A stretch of DNA of 64,000 nt, from positions 157,159 through 221,158 of the forward strand of contig CDMY01000677.1 in the NCBI GenBank assembly GCA_001179505.1, given 5' to 3'. Origin of the DNA: Vitrella brassicaformis. Lineage: Eukaryota; Sar; Vitrellaceae. The notes below the pieces were generated by a model, which was not told where the DNA came from, did not search any database, and worked only from the letters and a program-made list of their open reading frames with translations. The position numbers were made by a program, and so were the translations under genes. Below are positions 46,574-58,412 of the stretch, in pieces (position 1 is the stretch's first letter; each line of letters opens with the position of its first letter).

Positions 46574-47713
46574 CCGACACACACACACACAACGGGGGGA
46601 GGGCGAGGGAGGGAGGGAGAGGAGCGCGTGCGTGTGTGTGTTATTTCTGTCCGTCCGTCTGAATGGCGTGGCGCTTGCGTGCGTGCGGTGTCTATCGTGG
46701 TGTCGGTTTAAGAGGGCAGGCAGGCAGGCAGGCAGGCAGAGGTAAGCGAGAGCTTTCTGTGACTGAGTGAGTGGCCCGGTGAGTGAGGTCATTGATCATT
46801 GTGTATTTCTCGGTAGCCAATCTGGCTGGCGAGCCAGTGCTAGGGCGCCCCGAGTGCCCGCCACTGCAGCCTGGAGCCTTTTTCTTCACCTACCCAGCCC
46901 TGCAGCTCAGCTGCGTCCATAGTCAATGTTGTATAGCAGCAATTCGTTCGGTGAGCGTACATCCATCGTGTGTGTACTTGGGTGGCATCCATGTGACTGT
47001 GACAGTCAGTCAGCGAAGCTGCTCCAGAGCTTTACCCCAGGCAGGGAGAACTAAGGCAGGGAGAGAAACACACGGTCAGAGTCGGATCTCACTCAGTCGA
47101 CCTGCATAAAGGAAGCCACTTATCTATCTCTTTGTCTGACTGTCAGCAGAGTACAGCACAGCCGTCAAGGGGCTTTTGTTTCCCCCGGCCGGCCTGTCGA
47201 TATGGCATGTTTGTTATGTATACAAGCACTCGGTGAGTGCCATCCATGAGCACGTGCGCACGAATTCGTCTCTGTCCCATGCATTCGCACATGTGCACAC
47301 TTTGTGTGTCGTGGTTTCTCGGGGGAGAGCACAGAGAGGGTAGAGATCTTCACGAGTGTGGTCAAGGAATGGTGAACCTATGATTGCATGCACTGTCTGC
47401 TTGACGTCAGTGGATCTTAAGGGGCGTGCAATTCATATCCCAATGAAATCGCGATGATTTCGATCCTCACCGATCGCCGGCGCTGGCGGGCTGGCTGGTA
47501 GGCGCGAAAGAACAGGAAAAGTGAAGAAAGAAGCTTCCTCCTAGGTTGATCACCCGAGGCGGCTTCTCTCGAGGGTGCCCGCAGCCTATAACTCTAGCTA
47601 TCTACAGCGTGCGAGGGGAGGCTCTCTCGGCGTGATGAGGTTGAAGGCCGTCGATTTGGACAGCAAGTACTGCTGTAGGCTGCCCCAGGAGGTCAGACGA
47701 TGACAACTGGGCA
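46574..47713. other. Intergenic spacer between two plus-strand genes
   Basis: 1,140 bp. Contains AGGC/CAGG tandem units (about 46715-46740) and no gene I can support. A frame at 46783-47109 lacks splice partners and recognisable sequence. Confidence 0.5.
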
Positions 47714-48662
47714 ATGCAGAAGACACCAGGGAAGAAAAGACGCCGCATTTCGTGTGTGTTGTGTTGGGTCATTCAGGTGGTGCAGAGGATCCTGGCGTTT
47801 CTTCATTTCAGGGTGCTCGCCCCTCTGGCACCGTGCGCCAAAGTGTACCGTGATGCATTCAAGGAATCCCTGCCATGGCGTAAGGGACGCCACATGCACA
47901 CGGGGGAAGAACAAAAAAGGCCTGCACACACCGAGTCTCTTTCTGTCTGTCTGTCTGTCTGGTCCTTCAGGTGTGACGGATGGCCTTCTGAACACGCTGT
48001 CCATTCCCCCACCCCCGTTGCGACTTCGCCATGTGCGAGCGTCGAGGGGGCAGCCGCTCGATGCCGTTCATGGACCTAGCGGCACCATTGGTAGGTGAGC
48101 GAGGGAGCGCTGCAAAAGCCACATGCATTCACAAGTGTTGTGTGGTGTGTTGTGTGACTGCTGCAGTGGTGCACCAGCGCGTTCATCGGAAGCTCAACCA
48201 GCTCAAGATGGGCATGGAGGACATCCTGAGTGTGATGCGCGGACACAAGTGCCACATGTCCCACAAGCCCCCGTCCACCCTCGTCCGCCACGACACCATC
48301 AAGATTTTCACACCAAAGTGAGCGAGCCAGCACCGAGCCCTTTTCTCACTACTTCTCAACATCCGTCTGTCTGTCTGTCTGTCTGTCTGTGTGCTGGGCG
48401 GGTGGGTAGCTTTGTGCTGGTGGCCATTCCCGGCCGTCTCGGCCCCAACAACGAGATGCACATGCATGTGCGACCGTCCCTATATTCGGTATACAACACG
48501 CGATACCTGCAGGAGGCGGGTGGTGAGCTGCCACCCCGCCTCAACGTGCACCTGGCCAAGGCCATGCGCGACCACGTCGAGTTCGACAACCCCTACGTGC
48601 ATCTGACGGACGAGCGCAACTTTGTTATTGCCGCCTCGTCGTCGTCGGGTCGGCGGCAGTGA
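47714..48662 (+). CDS. Uncharacterised small protein with basic, hydrophobic N-terminus
   Basis: Four exons joined by in-frame GT-AG introns: 47714-47880, about 47972-48091, about 48167-48317, and about 48411-48662; about 230 residues. It starts MQKTPGKKRRRISC, then a hydrophobic helix (VLCWVIQVVQRILAFLHFRV) that could anchor it in a membrane facing the cytosol. The middle is LRLRHVRASRGQPLDAVHG, then HRKLNQLKMGMEDILSVMRG. The best-ordered part is C-terminal: KPPSTLVRHDTIKIFTPKN, FVLVAIPGRLGPNNEMHMHV, SLYSVYNTRYLQEAGGELPP and NPYVHLTDERNFVIAA. This alternation of beta strands and polar turns suggests a compact domain, but I do not recognise it. Spacing from the acyltransferase gene is over 1.1 kb, so no operon-like link is implied. 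Confidence 0.7.
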
Positions 48663-49542
48663 GTGTGGTGCAGTGCAGTGCAGTGCAGTGCAGTGTAGCT
48701 TTCATGTGGGCGCGGTGAGGGGGCTGTGTCGATAGGATTCATGCAGTGTGTTGACGTGACAATATTTCCACATGAATGCGTGTGTGATGGCTGTCGAGAC
48801 TGTCTGTGGCAGCGAAATCAAGCATTAGTGTCTCTCGAATCCAGGACACGACATGCCCACCCAAAACGGTGCCTATACCCTCTCCCCGGGTCATTGGCCA
48901 CGCACAACACGCCACATACACCCATTAATCGAGGGACTTCCGTCTGTCTCACTCGCCGCAGGATCCATGCACACATGTCTCTCTCTCTCTCTCTCCCTCT
49001 CGCTCTGTGTGCGTGCGTGTGTGCGCTTCTAGGGTGACAACTAACTTTATGTGGTGGCAGGTGCTTGGCTGGCCCGCCGCCACCACATACTGAGACAGAC
49101 TGGATTTCGATCAGCAATCTCACCGCCGATTGCAAACTCGTGGATGTTTCGACTCTCGTGGATGATCGAATAGATGGCCGTCAACTCATGACAAATGCAT
49201 TCAATTGTACCCAACAACCCACGCACAGCAGATGAATGGCTCGGCCGATAGCTCACCAGCTGGCACACACCGGTACAGTACAAGCTGTGTGTCGGAGCTC
49301 TGTGAAGCGGACACTGTAAGTAAGTAATCAACGCTCCGAAGAGAAGAGACTAATTGACTGTACATTTAGCTGCACACATACAAACAAATACGTCAGTCAA
49401 CATCGATCAGTCTCACACGTGTGCACCCCCTCCAGGCCTGTACACGCCCATATATCTGCGGCTGCACTCGCAGCACATTCACCAGCCACACACAACCCCC
49501 TCGACGACGAGCTGGCCGAGCTCCTTCGTTAACGACCAGTGG
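48663..49542. other. Convergent intergenic spacer with TGCAG array
   Basis: 880 bp. A pentanucleotide array (TGCAG, five to six units, 48668-48695) lies directly after the upstream stop codon. The remainder includes TC and TG runs (about 48980-49020) and an AT-richer part at about 49320-49400. No gene seen. Confidence 0.6.
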
Positions 49543-51614
49543 CTAGCTGCCCTTCAGCTTCCCCCTTTGTGTCGGCCGCTTCTCTTCCGCCACCAAGTGA
49601 TAGTTTCGGAACAGCTCTTGGGGGGCGAAACACTCGCGGAAGTTCTCCCACACGCCTGACATACACACATGCATAAGACAACACGCGCAACGCAACCCAG
49701 TAATCCATCGGTTGTGTTCATGGAATGGTAAGGGTTCCTCGTCTGTCTCCGTCTCATCCACTGACTGACTGACCACTGACCTTTGTCGTATATGTTCTGG
49801 ATCTGGTCTGGCCGCTCGCCGCTGAGCTCCAGACGCCGCCTGAAGGAGTCAGAGACACACACGGATATGATGCGCAGGCAGGGCTGGCGATCTGGGTGCT
49901 CCACTGATCGACTGACCTCTCGTTGCGATACTTGAAGGTCTCGTTGGTCGTCACGTTCGCAGCGACCTGCCGTAAGAAGGATGGCACACGTCGCGGGGTG
50001 TCAGTGTGTCGTGGGGGGTGCGTGTGCCCGGCCAACCGACCAGGAAGAGATGGTATGCGGTGAATGCCACGAGGACAGCCGACATGATGATGCACAGCAG
50101 CGTCACGAACATCAATATGGCGTTGTTCGCCAACATGTACTGACGTCCATCGACACACAGAGAGACAGAGAGAGAGGGATGGCTACCGACGGCAGGACAA
50201 GAAGAAGAAATGGCCTCTTCGTGCCGACTGACCTGGAAAACGATTGAGTACGAGGCAGAGAATCGCTCTCCTGTGACGGCATCGACATACACAGCTGCAA
50301 ACACGCACACAAGGACAGACAGGTCTGCCCTCCCCTCCCCTCCTCTCTCTTGGCACAACCGGTCCACGCACCCACAGCCACCACACCCGTACCTTGGAAC
50401 AGCTGCCTCTCTATGATCTGTCCCAGCAAGATCAATACACCTTTAAAGCAGCGCAGCCACAGACAGCAAGATGAACAAGATATCACTCACTCACGGTGCA
50501 CATGCCTTCTGTGCTGGCCGAGTGTGGTCGGTGTGTGTGTGTGCGTGTACGTGTGTGCGTGGTTGCGTACCGACGAGGGATCCATACACACAGAGGAAAG
50601 CGTGTGTGAGGAGGAAGTAGATGAACCACCGGTGGTTGCCCTCGCCCACACAGTTGCCTATCCACACACAGTGATGGTCAAACCTGCTCAAACAGAAGGT
50701 CCACCCACAAACACAGCACTACTCCCGCCTCTCTGCCTGGGCGTCTGGGTCTCTCTGTCTCTGTGTGACTGACCTGACGACGCACACGTCGCACATGCTG
50801 CAGTGTTTTGACCGTGCTGGTTTGAGGGTATCGCAGGTCGGGCACTTCTTGCCTTCAACAAAGATCACCCCGTCATAGGGAAACTGGGACACACACGCCT
50901 TCTCGTTGGCCCTATGCACAATCCCTACACACACAAAGGGGGCGGAAGGAAATGGGGTATGTGTGCTGCATTCACATGCCGTTCATACGGACCTGGGTCT
51001 TTGAGAGATGCAATAGCAAAGGTGAACAGGCACACAGCGAAGGCAACCAGGCCGCCCCACCTGCAGCGCAACAGTGTGTGTCTTCCCATGCACCCTGCCG
51101 GCTGTGGTGCATTGCATAGCTGAGTGTCTGCTCGCTCACTTGTGGGCGCCACTGATGAGCGGCCCGGGCATGTACGGGTAGCCTGATGGACAGACAGACA
51201 GACAGACAGGCACAGATCTCATGCAGGAATCGACCGCCTGTGTGTGGCAGGGGTCCGCTCACCGAAAGTGACGAAAGCAAAGTACCCCCCAACCACTATA
51301 AACAAGTAAAAGATCTGCACCACACACACACACACACACACAATGAGCAAGTAGCACGGCACTGCATTGACATTGACCTGTATAGAGGGGTTGTTTTTGT
51401 AGAGCAGGTAGTGCATCCACGAGTCGACCACCTCGGTGCCCTTGTCGCCGAAGAGCACCTTCAGCGTGCTCTTGAACGCCCACGGCACGCCGATGCACAC
51501 GCACCTGGTGATGATGTCGATGCACGTAGAGCCTTCGGGGTCGCCGCAGCACAGGATCATGGCGGCGAAGCCGCAGATAGATAGATAGGTGATTATCCAC
51601 AGCCACCAAGCCAT
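49543..51614 (-). CDS. DHHC-type protein S-acyltransferase (palmitoyltransferase)
   Basis: About 12 exons from ATG 51614 ([16 protein letters not shown]) to a stop at 49543; about 410 residues. The Cys-rich zinc-binding DHHC domain is complete: [20 protein letters not shown] (about 50840-50790), then [20 protein letters not shown] (about 50690-50630) with the catalytic DHHC motif intact. Hydrophobic spans surround it: [71 protein letters not shown] and [20 protein letters not shown], so four or more membrane passes are expected. The C-terminal cytosolic tail contains [20 protein letters not shown] and [13 protein letters not shown]. It transfers palmitate to Cys residues of membrane-associated proteins, probably at Golgi, endoplasmic reticulum or plasma membrane. 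The N-terminal insert between the first two spans (about 80 residues) is long for the family. Confidence 0.92.
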
Positions 51615-51773
51615 CTGCTGATGCGATGAAGAAGCCAAGATCTGAAGCTCAGGCTGTCAAGAGAAGGCTACCTCACGGCTGGCTGAGGCGTAATCTCACG
51701 CGTAATCTCAACACTCCTCTCTGCGTGAAGAAGTCACAGTGATTGCTTCAAGCCCGCAGTTAAGCTCGCAAAA
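51615..51773. promoter_or_regulatory. Divergent promoter region
   Basis: 159 bp between the DHHC gene start (minus) and the PAS gene start (plus). Includes a direct repeat CGTAATCTCA (about 51688 and 51700). Promoter role inferred from layout. Confidence 0.45.
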
Positions 51774-54700
51774 ATGGGGAGTGAAAAAGATGACCACGCA
51801 GCAGCGCGTCAGAAGAGCGGCTGCATCACGACAGTAAGACCATCTGTTCGACGTTTTGACATTCGATTTGGACATTGATGCGCTCGTGAGGCATCAGCTG
51901 CTACCTGTTGCCTCACTGTTCGAAGGTGAGGGACACACACGCTGGAGATTAGATTGTCGCGCAGCCTCACTCCTGTCATTGTGCATTGCGTGTCGTCGTC
52001 AGGCAATGTTGGCCTCCGCCCTGCAGAATGGCGTTCACCATGGTGGTGGGAACGGCGAGGAGATAACGTCGTGCGGCAGCTGCCAGTACAAGCAGCAGCG
52101 CATCCAGGACCTCCAGGATGAGGTGCTCCGGCTGTCCAACGCCTACCACAGTAAGCTCACAAACACGCGCAGACCCTCGGCCTCTGACCGACCCTGACTG
52201 ACGTGTTTGCTGTGCGTGTGTCTGGGTGCAGACCTGACGATTCAGTCGGTGTTCACGACGCCCACGGCATCGGCTGCCGTCGCGCCCCCCTCCATGTCCG
52301 TTGCCGTTGCCGTGCCCCCGCGTGCAAGCAAACTCGGCCTCTCACGCGCAGCCACGTCCGTCAATGCCGACGTACGCAGCACAGCAGGCACACACACAGA
52401 CCACACACCCGCCCCCCGACAGACACACGATGAGATGAGTCAATCCACTGCCAACCGGCTGTTCCTGCGTTGCCTCTAACGATGCAGGTGGACCGTGCGT
52501 CGGCCATTCCGGCGGCCTCGGTGGGCTGCGGCGTGTGTGCAGGTGGCGAGACGGCCTCGTTCTCAGCGGGGAGCGGTGGCGAGGTGGACAACGACAACGA
52601 GCAGGAGGAGCAGGGCTTCCACGGCATCATCGAGGACGGCATGGGCATGACGATGAGCATGGGTGGCGGAACCGACGTGGACGGCGGCAAGCAGGGTGAC
52701 GGCGATGCGAAGGAAACGGAGAGGGAACATGAGGATGACACTTATGAGACCGGTAGGTGGGGGAATGAGGGAGGGACACTCTTGGCCCTCGTGTTCTGCC
52801 AGACAGACAGACAGAAATGATGGATGGTGTGTGCTCCCTCTGTGTGATGTGTTGTGTGTGGCTGGACGATTGGTGCAGTTGAGGAGGCTGTCGACACCAT
52901 TCGCCGCCTGCGTGCCGAGATGGAGACCATGCGCGGAAGGCTGCAGTACCTCGAGAGGAGGGAAACAGAACGTCGGTCACACACGACACGAGCGCCCTGA
53001 CATGCATTCGTATGTGCGTATGTATCTATGTTGCCTGCTGCAGGGTCCCAGGAGAAGCGTCGACAGGAGAAGAAACTCAGCAGCCTGCTGCAGGCCTTCG
53101 CCGAGACGGTCAGTGGCCAGAAGCGAACGAATGACCAAAGAGAGGAACGACCCCTTGCCGCTGCTGCGCTCGATGCAGGTGAACATCAGTGCCTGGTACT
53201 GCGACACGGAGGACCAGGCAACGACCTACTGCCACCACTCCAGGTGCGTGCAGCAGAAACAGATGCTCACACGTACTTGTCTAATTGTGTGGTCACGTCG
53301 CATCCCTGATGTGTGCAGCAAGGTGTATGAGGCGCTGACGGGCCGGTCGATGCCGAACGACGAGAACACCATCCAAAGCTTCGAAGATTCGCTACAATAC
53401 TTCCAGGTACCGACCGTACCCTCTTCTGTGCGTGACGTGCACCATCCACGTGTGTGGGGTGGTGCAGGAGCCCGGCCGCGGGGAGCTGCAGATGGCGTGG
53501 AACAAGCTGCGGACAGAGGGGTGCGGCTACACACTTGAGCTCGGATTAGAGCGGCCTGATGGCCAAGTGCGGTGGTTCAAGTGTGCGGGTCGGATGGAGA
53601 AGGAGGGCTCCAACCACCATGAGGCAGGCCTCATGTGGGGCTTCATGATGGTATGGTATCCATTTTATCCACACACATCACATAGGGAAGATGAAAGGCC
53701 TCCTCCCATCCCATGTTTGTGTCAACTATTTAATGGTCAGGACACGACAGAGGAGAGGAAGAGAGAAGGCGAAAAGGAGCGGTTCCGCGGCCGGCTGCAA
53801 CGGCTGGCGGACGTCACTTTCGACGGATGGGGACTCGGCGACCTCCAAGAAAGAGTCCTCATTGAGGTGGGTCGTTTGGCACACCAATACCACACACACA
53901 CACACACAACAGACCTGCCTATCTGTTGTGGCCGCGTGTGTCAGTGTTCGCCGTCGCTCAACGTGTTGTTTGGTCGCCGTCTGGAGGGCACGCCCATCGA
54001 GCAGACCCTGCCGTCCACCGTCATCCAGCGCATCGCTGCCGACGGATACGGCAGACACCTGCCAGTGCGGCTGAGGCGGTCTGACGGGGAGGTTTTCGTG
54101 GCAGAGCTCAATGCGCTCGTCGACTCTGACGATCCAGGTGAGAATGTCGACGAGTGGGAAGCGAAGCCAATAAGAGTACATTCTGATGTGGCCTTGTGAT
54201 GCGCTCAGCCTTGGTCTTTTTCGCCGTTCGTGTGGTGGAAGATGAGTCGACCAGCCCCACACCCACACTCGGACCGCCGCCACCCCTCAGCAGTAAGGAG
54301 CAGCAGCACAGACGAGGCCTTCACACACGTCTCTCGCACTGTGTGTACCTGTGTCGTCTCCCTGCCTTCATCCCTCTATCTATGCAGTTCGCAGCGCCCG
54401 AACTGCTGTCAGAGGCAGCCGGACATCCAACTCATCCAACTCGTCTTCCAACACCAACCGGCAGCGGCCCCCCCAGCCCCCGCAGCAGCGGGCGGGCTCG
54501 CTGGGCAACCATCAGCCGTCGCCCTCCCCCCCTCCCCCGCCCACCAGGCAGGAGACGCCCCCCTCGCCCACAGCTGCGCTGCCGCCACTGCAGGCGAAGC
54601 GGAGGGAAGGCGACTCCAAACCAACAAGGGCTACAGGGTTGGCAGTGGTGACGGGCAGGAGAGTTCTGAAGGAGTCGCCCAGTCCGTCACCGTCTCGCGG

Positions 54701-56969
54701 CTCGCGGTCTCCTCTCGAGATTGCTCGGGCCGACCTGCCAGCTGTGTTGGAGGAGAAAAAGGACGACGAGGCGGGAGATGATGTTGCCGTCTCGCCCTCA
54801 CCTGTCCGCGCAGCTGCTAGGCCGCCCTCCCCCCTGCCGAGCGCATCCTTCCCCTTCCCCGCCCCCGCTCCCTCCTCCACAAGCGCGGATGCCACCAACA
54901 CGGCCGTCTCTCCCACATCCACCGCCGCCCCAGTGGTGCTGGATGGGGCTAACGAGCCCCCACCCAATGTGTCCCCGGTCAACGGCATTCCCCCATCAGC
55001 CGGGCCGGCAGAGCAGCCCAACCACCGCCACCAATCGCGGCCTCTCACTCTTGCACCGAGGTACCCATCACTATGCGGCAGCGACAAGGGCGACCGCGGC
55101 GAGCTGTCGTCGCCCCCGCCGCCCGTCAGCCCTGCCCACCAGGAGCTCAAGGGCGACAGGGCGTCCTTCATGCTGTCGCCCACATCAGACGACATGATCA
55201 AGAACGGAGTGGGTGTGGGTGTGGGCGGCAGCAATCCGCAGGTGAGGTTCGGCGGGCCGTCGAGTCGTCCGCGTGCGGTGCCGGGTGCGCAGACATCCTT
55301 CCTCGCTCGCCTGGCACAGGCATCGTCGGCTGAGGCAACCCAGGCCGGCGGAGCCGTCTCGATGGCGGTCAACGGCACGAGCACGGGCCTCTCCCTCGCC
55401 TTTCCCCCTCCGCTGCCACACCAGGCGTCCCGCGGTTGCTCTCAGTCGCCCTCGTCCCAGGCCAACAAGAGGGCAGAGCCAGACGTGGTCGACACGCACC
55501 CATCGCCACCGCACCCGCACAAGGGCCGAGGTGGGCTGCCCAACGGCCCATCGTATGGGGTCGGTGGCCTGATGGACGCCGAGAGGACGGAGGAGATTCT
55601 GGCGCAGGGGACGGCGTCGTCGCCTGTGCGGCTGGAGCCGTTCCTCAGGGAGTTCCAACTCTTAGCCGGTGTGGTGTTTGATGGCTGGGCGGTAGGCGAC
55701 TTGCAGGAGGGGGTCATTGTGAATGCGAGCCCTGGTTTGAACACGCTCTTCCGACGGGCGGTTGAGGGCACACAGATGGCCGAACTGTGAGTGTTTGCAG
55801 CAGAGAGAGCGGACGGGCACACGCAATACACATCGTCTAGGGAGCGTCCATGGCATGGATGGGTGCGGCTTGTCTGTGTGGTATATGCAGGTTTCCCCCA
55901 TCTGTCCTGACCACCATCCGAAGGTACGACGGACGATGAGATAGAGTTAGATGCATTCTGCATTTGCCTGTGTGTGGTCACTGACTGACTTTGCTTTCAG
56001 CACTGGTTGCGCCCGGCACCTGCTGGTCGACCTGACGCGCGGCGACGGCACGCGGCTCGTGGCCGACGTCAATGGCGTCATAGATCCTGACTCGATGGGC
56101 TCCGTCTTCCTCACCGTATCCGACCTCACAGACACCTACCAGGACAGCCACCACCAGCTGCATCTCAACACGGCCGTGACGGCCAGCAGCACCTCGTCAG
56201 TGGACCGCACACACGGGGGCCTCACCGGTGTGGCGGGCTCTGGCCAGCCCGCCAACATGCTGTCTGCATCGGCGGCCTGCCCGGCCATCGACGAGGAGGA
56301 ACGTTTGAGTGAGTCGGTGCACTCGCCGCGAGAGAGGGAGAGGCAGATGAGCACCAACACCAACGCCAGCAGCAGCAACAACAACCAGTCCACCAATGTG
56401 CGGCCACCGCGGAGCTTCAACAATAGGGACGTCCTGCATCTCTACTTGTAAGCTATGATGCTATCCACGATGAGGCGAAACACACCGGCCGAGCCGCCTG
56501 TGTGTAAGTATGGCCTCCCCTTCTGTCTCTCTGTGTGTGCAGCAACGAGTTGGGCGATCTGTATCTGAAAGTGAAGGACCGGCAGCCAACCGCGAGCTCT
56601 CCTGGCCCCTCGTCCCAGGCCAGCGGCAGCAGGTCACTCCGACCGCCCGCCGGCCGCAGATCACGCCGCTTCCGAGGTGGATCGCTCTCATCACGGTCAT
56701 CGTCAGGGGGCGCCTCCACCGGCAGTTCGGCATCATCATCCCTGCCAACCATATTCGAGAATGTCCACGAGCACGACGGTGAGGACGGCGAGACCAACGA
56801 GCACCAGAAACACCACCCTGCGGCCAAGAGGCACCACCACAACCATGGGCTTCGCCCGCGAGGGGCCAGTGCAGGAGCAGCAGCTGCTGCTGCGAGTAGT
56901 GGAGGAAACGGCAGGCATCCGGAGGCTTCAAGCTCGTTCCGTGACGTGGGTGGCGGGGGGAAGGGGTAG
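51774..56969 (+). CDS. Multi-PAS-domain protein with coiled coil and long disordered linker
   Basis: About 16 exons from ATG 51774 (MGSEKDDHAAARQKSG) to TAG 56967-56969. An N-terminal helix (YKQQRIQDLQDEVLRLSNAY) and a coiled coil (VDTIRRLRAEMETMRGRLQY then RRQEKKLSSLLQAF, 52880-53100) are followed by three PAS-like folds. PAS-A spans about 53180-53650 (ISAWYCDTEDQATTYC, VRWFKCAGRMEKEG). PAS-B spans about 53780-54240 (LADVTFDGWGLGDLQERVLI, SPSLNVLFGRRLEGTPI). PAS-C spans about 55640-56140 (LAGVVFDGWAVGDLQEGVIV, SPGLNTLFRRAVEGTQM). B and C are clear duplicates. Between B and C lies a single exon of roughly 400 residues that is rich in Pro and Ser and probably disordered. The C-terminus is Ser/His/Gly-rich. 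There is no kinase, cyclase or DNA-binding domain, so it is probably a sensor or scaffold that signals through partners. Ligand unknown. Confidence 0.75.
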
Positions 56970-57500
56970 ACACAGGGATGTGTGCAGACAGACAGACAGA
57001 CAGAGGGTGGTGTGTTTACTTGTTTCGTCGTGCTGCATCCGTGAGATTGACTGATCCACCTGTGTGAGAGTCTTTATCGCCCTGACCGACCGATGGATGT
57101 GACAGAAATCCGAAGGCCGATTCATTCATTCAATCATTATCACGACGTCTTCTCTGTCCATATCTTTCACGCACTAGAAAGGCAGCCGCACTTGCCGACC
57201 AGTCGCAACTGCGAGCTTTGCCCTCACCCACCTTTAATCAATCAGTTGAACCCATCCCCCCATGAGACGACAAGGGCACTCAGGCCATGCACACGCGCAC
57301 GCAGGGCACGCAAGTGTCGTCAGGTGTTGATATTTACAACGAAGAGAAGAGAGAAGCATGCTCTATCCACCAGGCCCTCGCGCTAAGCAGTCTGCCTGTT
57401 TCTCGGTGCTAACAATCCATCCATCTGCAGCTATGTCTGGCAGTGCGTGCATGTGACCCCTTGACTAGCTAGCTATCCGGCCGGGAGGGGGCAACAACGT
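56970..57500. other. Convergent intergenic spacer
   Basis: 531 bp between the PAS and FKBP-like genes, with a CAGA run (about 56986-57003). A frame at 57093-57386 shows no conserved-looking sequence and is not called. Confidence 0.5.
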
Positions 57501-58136
57501 CTAAATCCGCTGAATAGCATCAGCGATCCCCTCGATGCTGATCAGCCGCATTTCCACATACCGCTTCAGTTGTGGGTCGATGAATTGCCTGATCTCCCCC
57601 TCTCGCATCGACCCCAACATGGCCTTCTCGCAATCATTCTCGCCGGCCACACGAATCACTAGCCCGGGCAACTCCATCGCGTTCCTCTTGCCGTGAAATC
57701 CGTCAGTCCATGTGGCCCAGTGCAGCTTGACCATGTCGTTGACTGTCGGCACCTTCCCGGTCCCTTCGCGCACGATGCGGTAGCGGATACCGCACGGCGT
57801 CACAGTGAAGCCGTCATCTCTGTTGTCGCCGTCGCCTACCGCCGCCGCTGCCGCTGCTGCTTGTGATGGGTGTTGCCGCCCTTCTTGCTGCTGGTCTTGA
57901 CGTTGCCTCTTGGAGCCAACCGATGGCCTGACAACAAGAGGGCAACCGATCATGAGATAGGCACATTGATGAGCCGACCACATGGCTCACTCATGGTGCT
58001 CGAAGCAGAGCTTGATGTGGTGGTGGAATGATGGCTTGATGGCCACACGATGGCCCTTGACGTCCATCTCGTAACCGCCGCGGCTGTCCTCATAGACAAA
58101 GTGCCCATCCAACAAGCCGACGACGCGGTCACTCAT
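57501..58136 (-). CDS. FKBP-like peptidyl-prolyl isomerase domain protein
   Basis: Two exons, 58136-57991 and 57927-57501, joined in frame (HHE|PSVGSKRQRQ). The start is taken at MSDRVVGLLDGHFVYEDS; an acceptor-like TGCATGCAG just upstream allows an extra 5' exon near 58200-58260. The second exon contains a poly-Ala tract and then FKBP-type sequence: TVTPCGIRYRIVREGTGKVP, TVNDMVKLHWATWTDG, LPGLVIRVAGENDCEKAMLG and MREGEIRQFIDPQL. G-x-RYRIVREGTG and the V-x-LHW strand match the first half of the FKBP fold. The usual VIPGWxxGL core is only loosely kept (ENDCEKAMLGSM) and the final hydrophobic strand is not obvious, so catalytic activity is doubtful. It may serve as a folding helper or protein-binding module. 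The basic KRQRQDQQQ tract could direct it to the nucleus. Confidence 0.65.
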
Positions 58137-58412
58137 GGGCTGCATGCACACAGCAATTCGCCTGGCGATTCGTGACACCCATGCATTCCATTTCCTCACC
58201 TGTACTTGTCGCTGATGCTGATGGTGGGAGATCTGTCAAAAGCGACTTGTGATCTCGGTAAGCAACCCGCTCAGCTCGCTATCCTCACGCCGGGGTCCAG
58301 CGGCGTCAGCAAAAGCGGGAAAAGATCGCCAACTGCGAGCTTGTGAGCATCTTCGTCAAGTGCTTGGCCTATCTCACACAAGCGCTTTTCTATCGACCTG
58401 TTTGGTGTCGAG
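58137..58412. promoter_or_regulatory. Divergent promoter region
   Basis: 276 bp between the FKBP-like start (minus) and the HECT ligase start (plus). It may also hold a 5' exon of the FKBP gene. No core motif recognised. Confidence 0.4.

Noticed and set aside
46783-47109. Possible small gene in the spacer after the acyltransferase
   Set aside because: No domain, no credible splice sites and no Kozak-like context; composition like the surrounding non-coding DNA.
47530-47620. Possible tRNA or other small RNA in the 47.5 kb spacer
   Set aside because: Some short inverted pairs are present, but no cloverleaf with a TTC loop and anticodon arm could be drawn.
57093-57386. 97-codon frame after the PAS gene
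   Set aside because: Lies in a convergent 3' spacer, has no conserved-looking sequence and is rich in random His/Arg/Pro codons.
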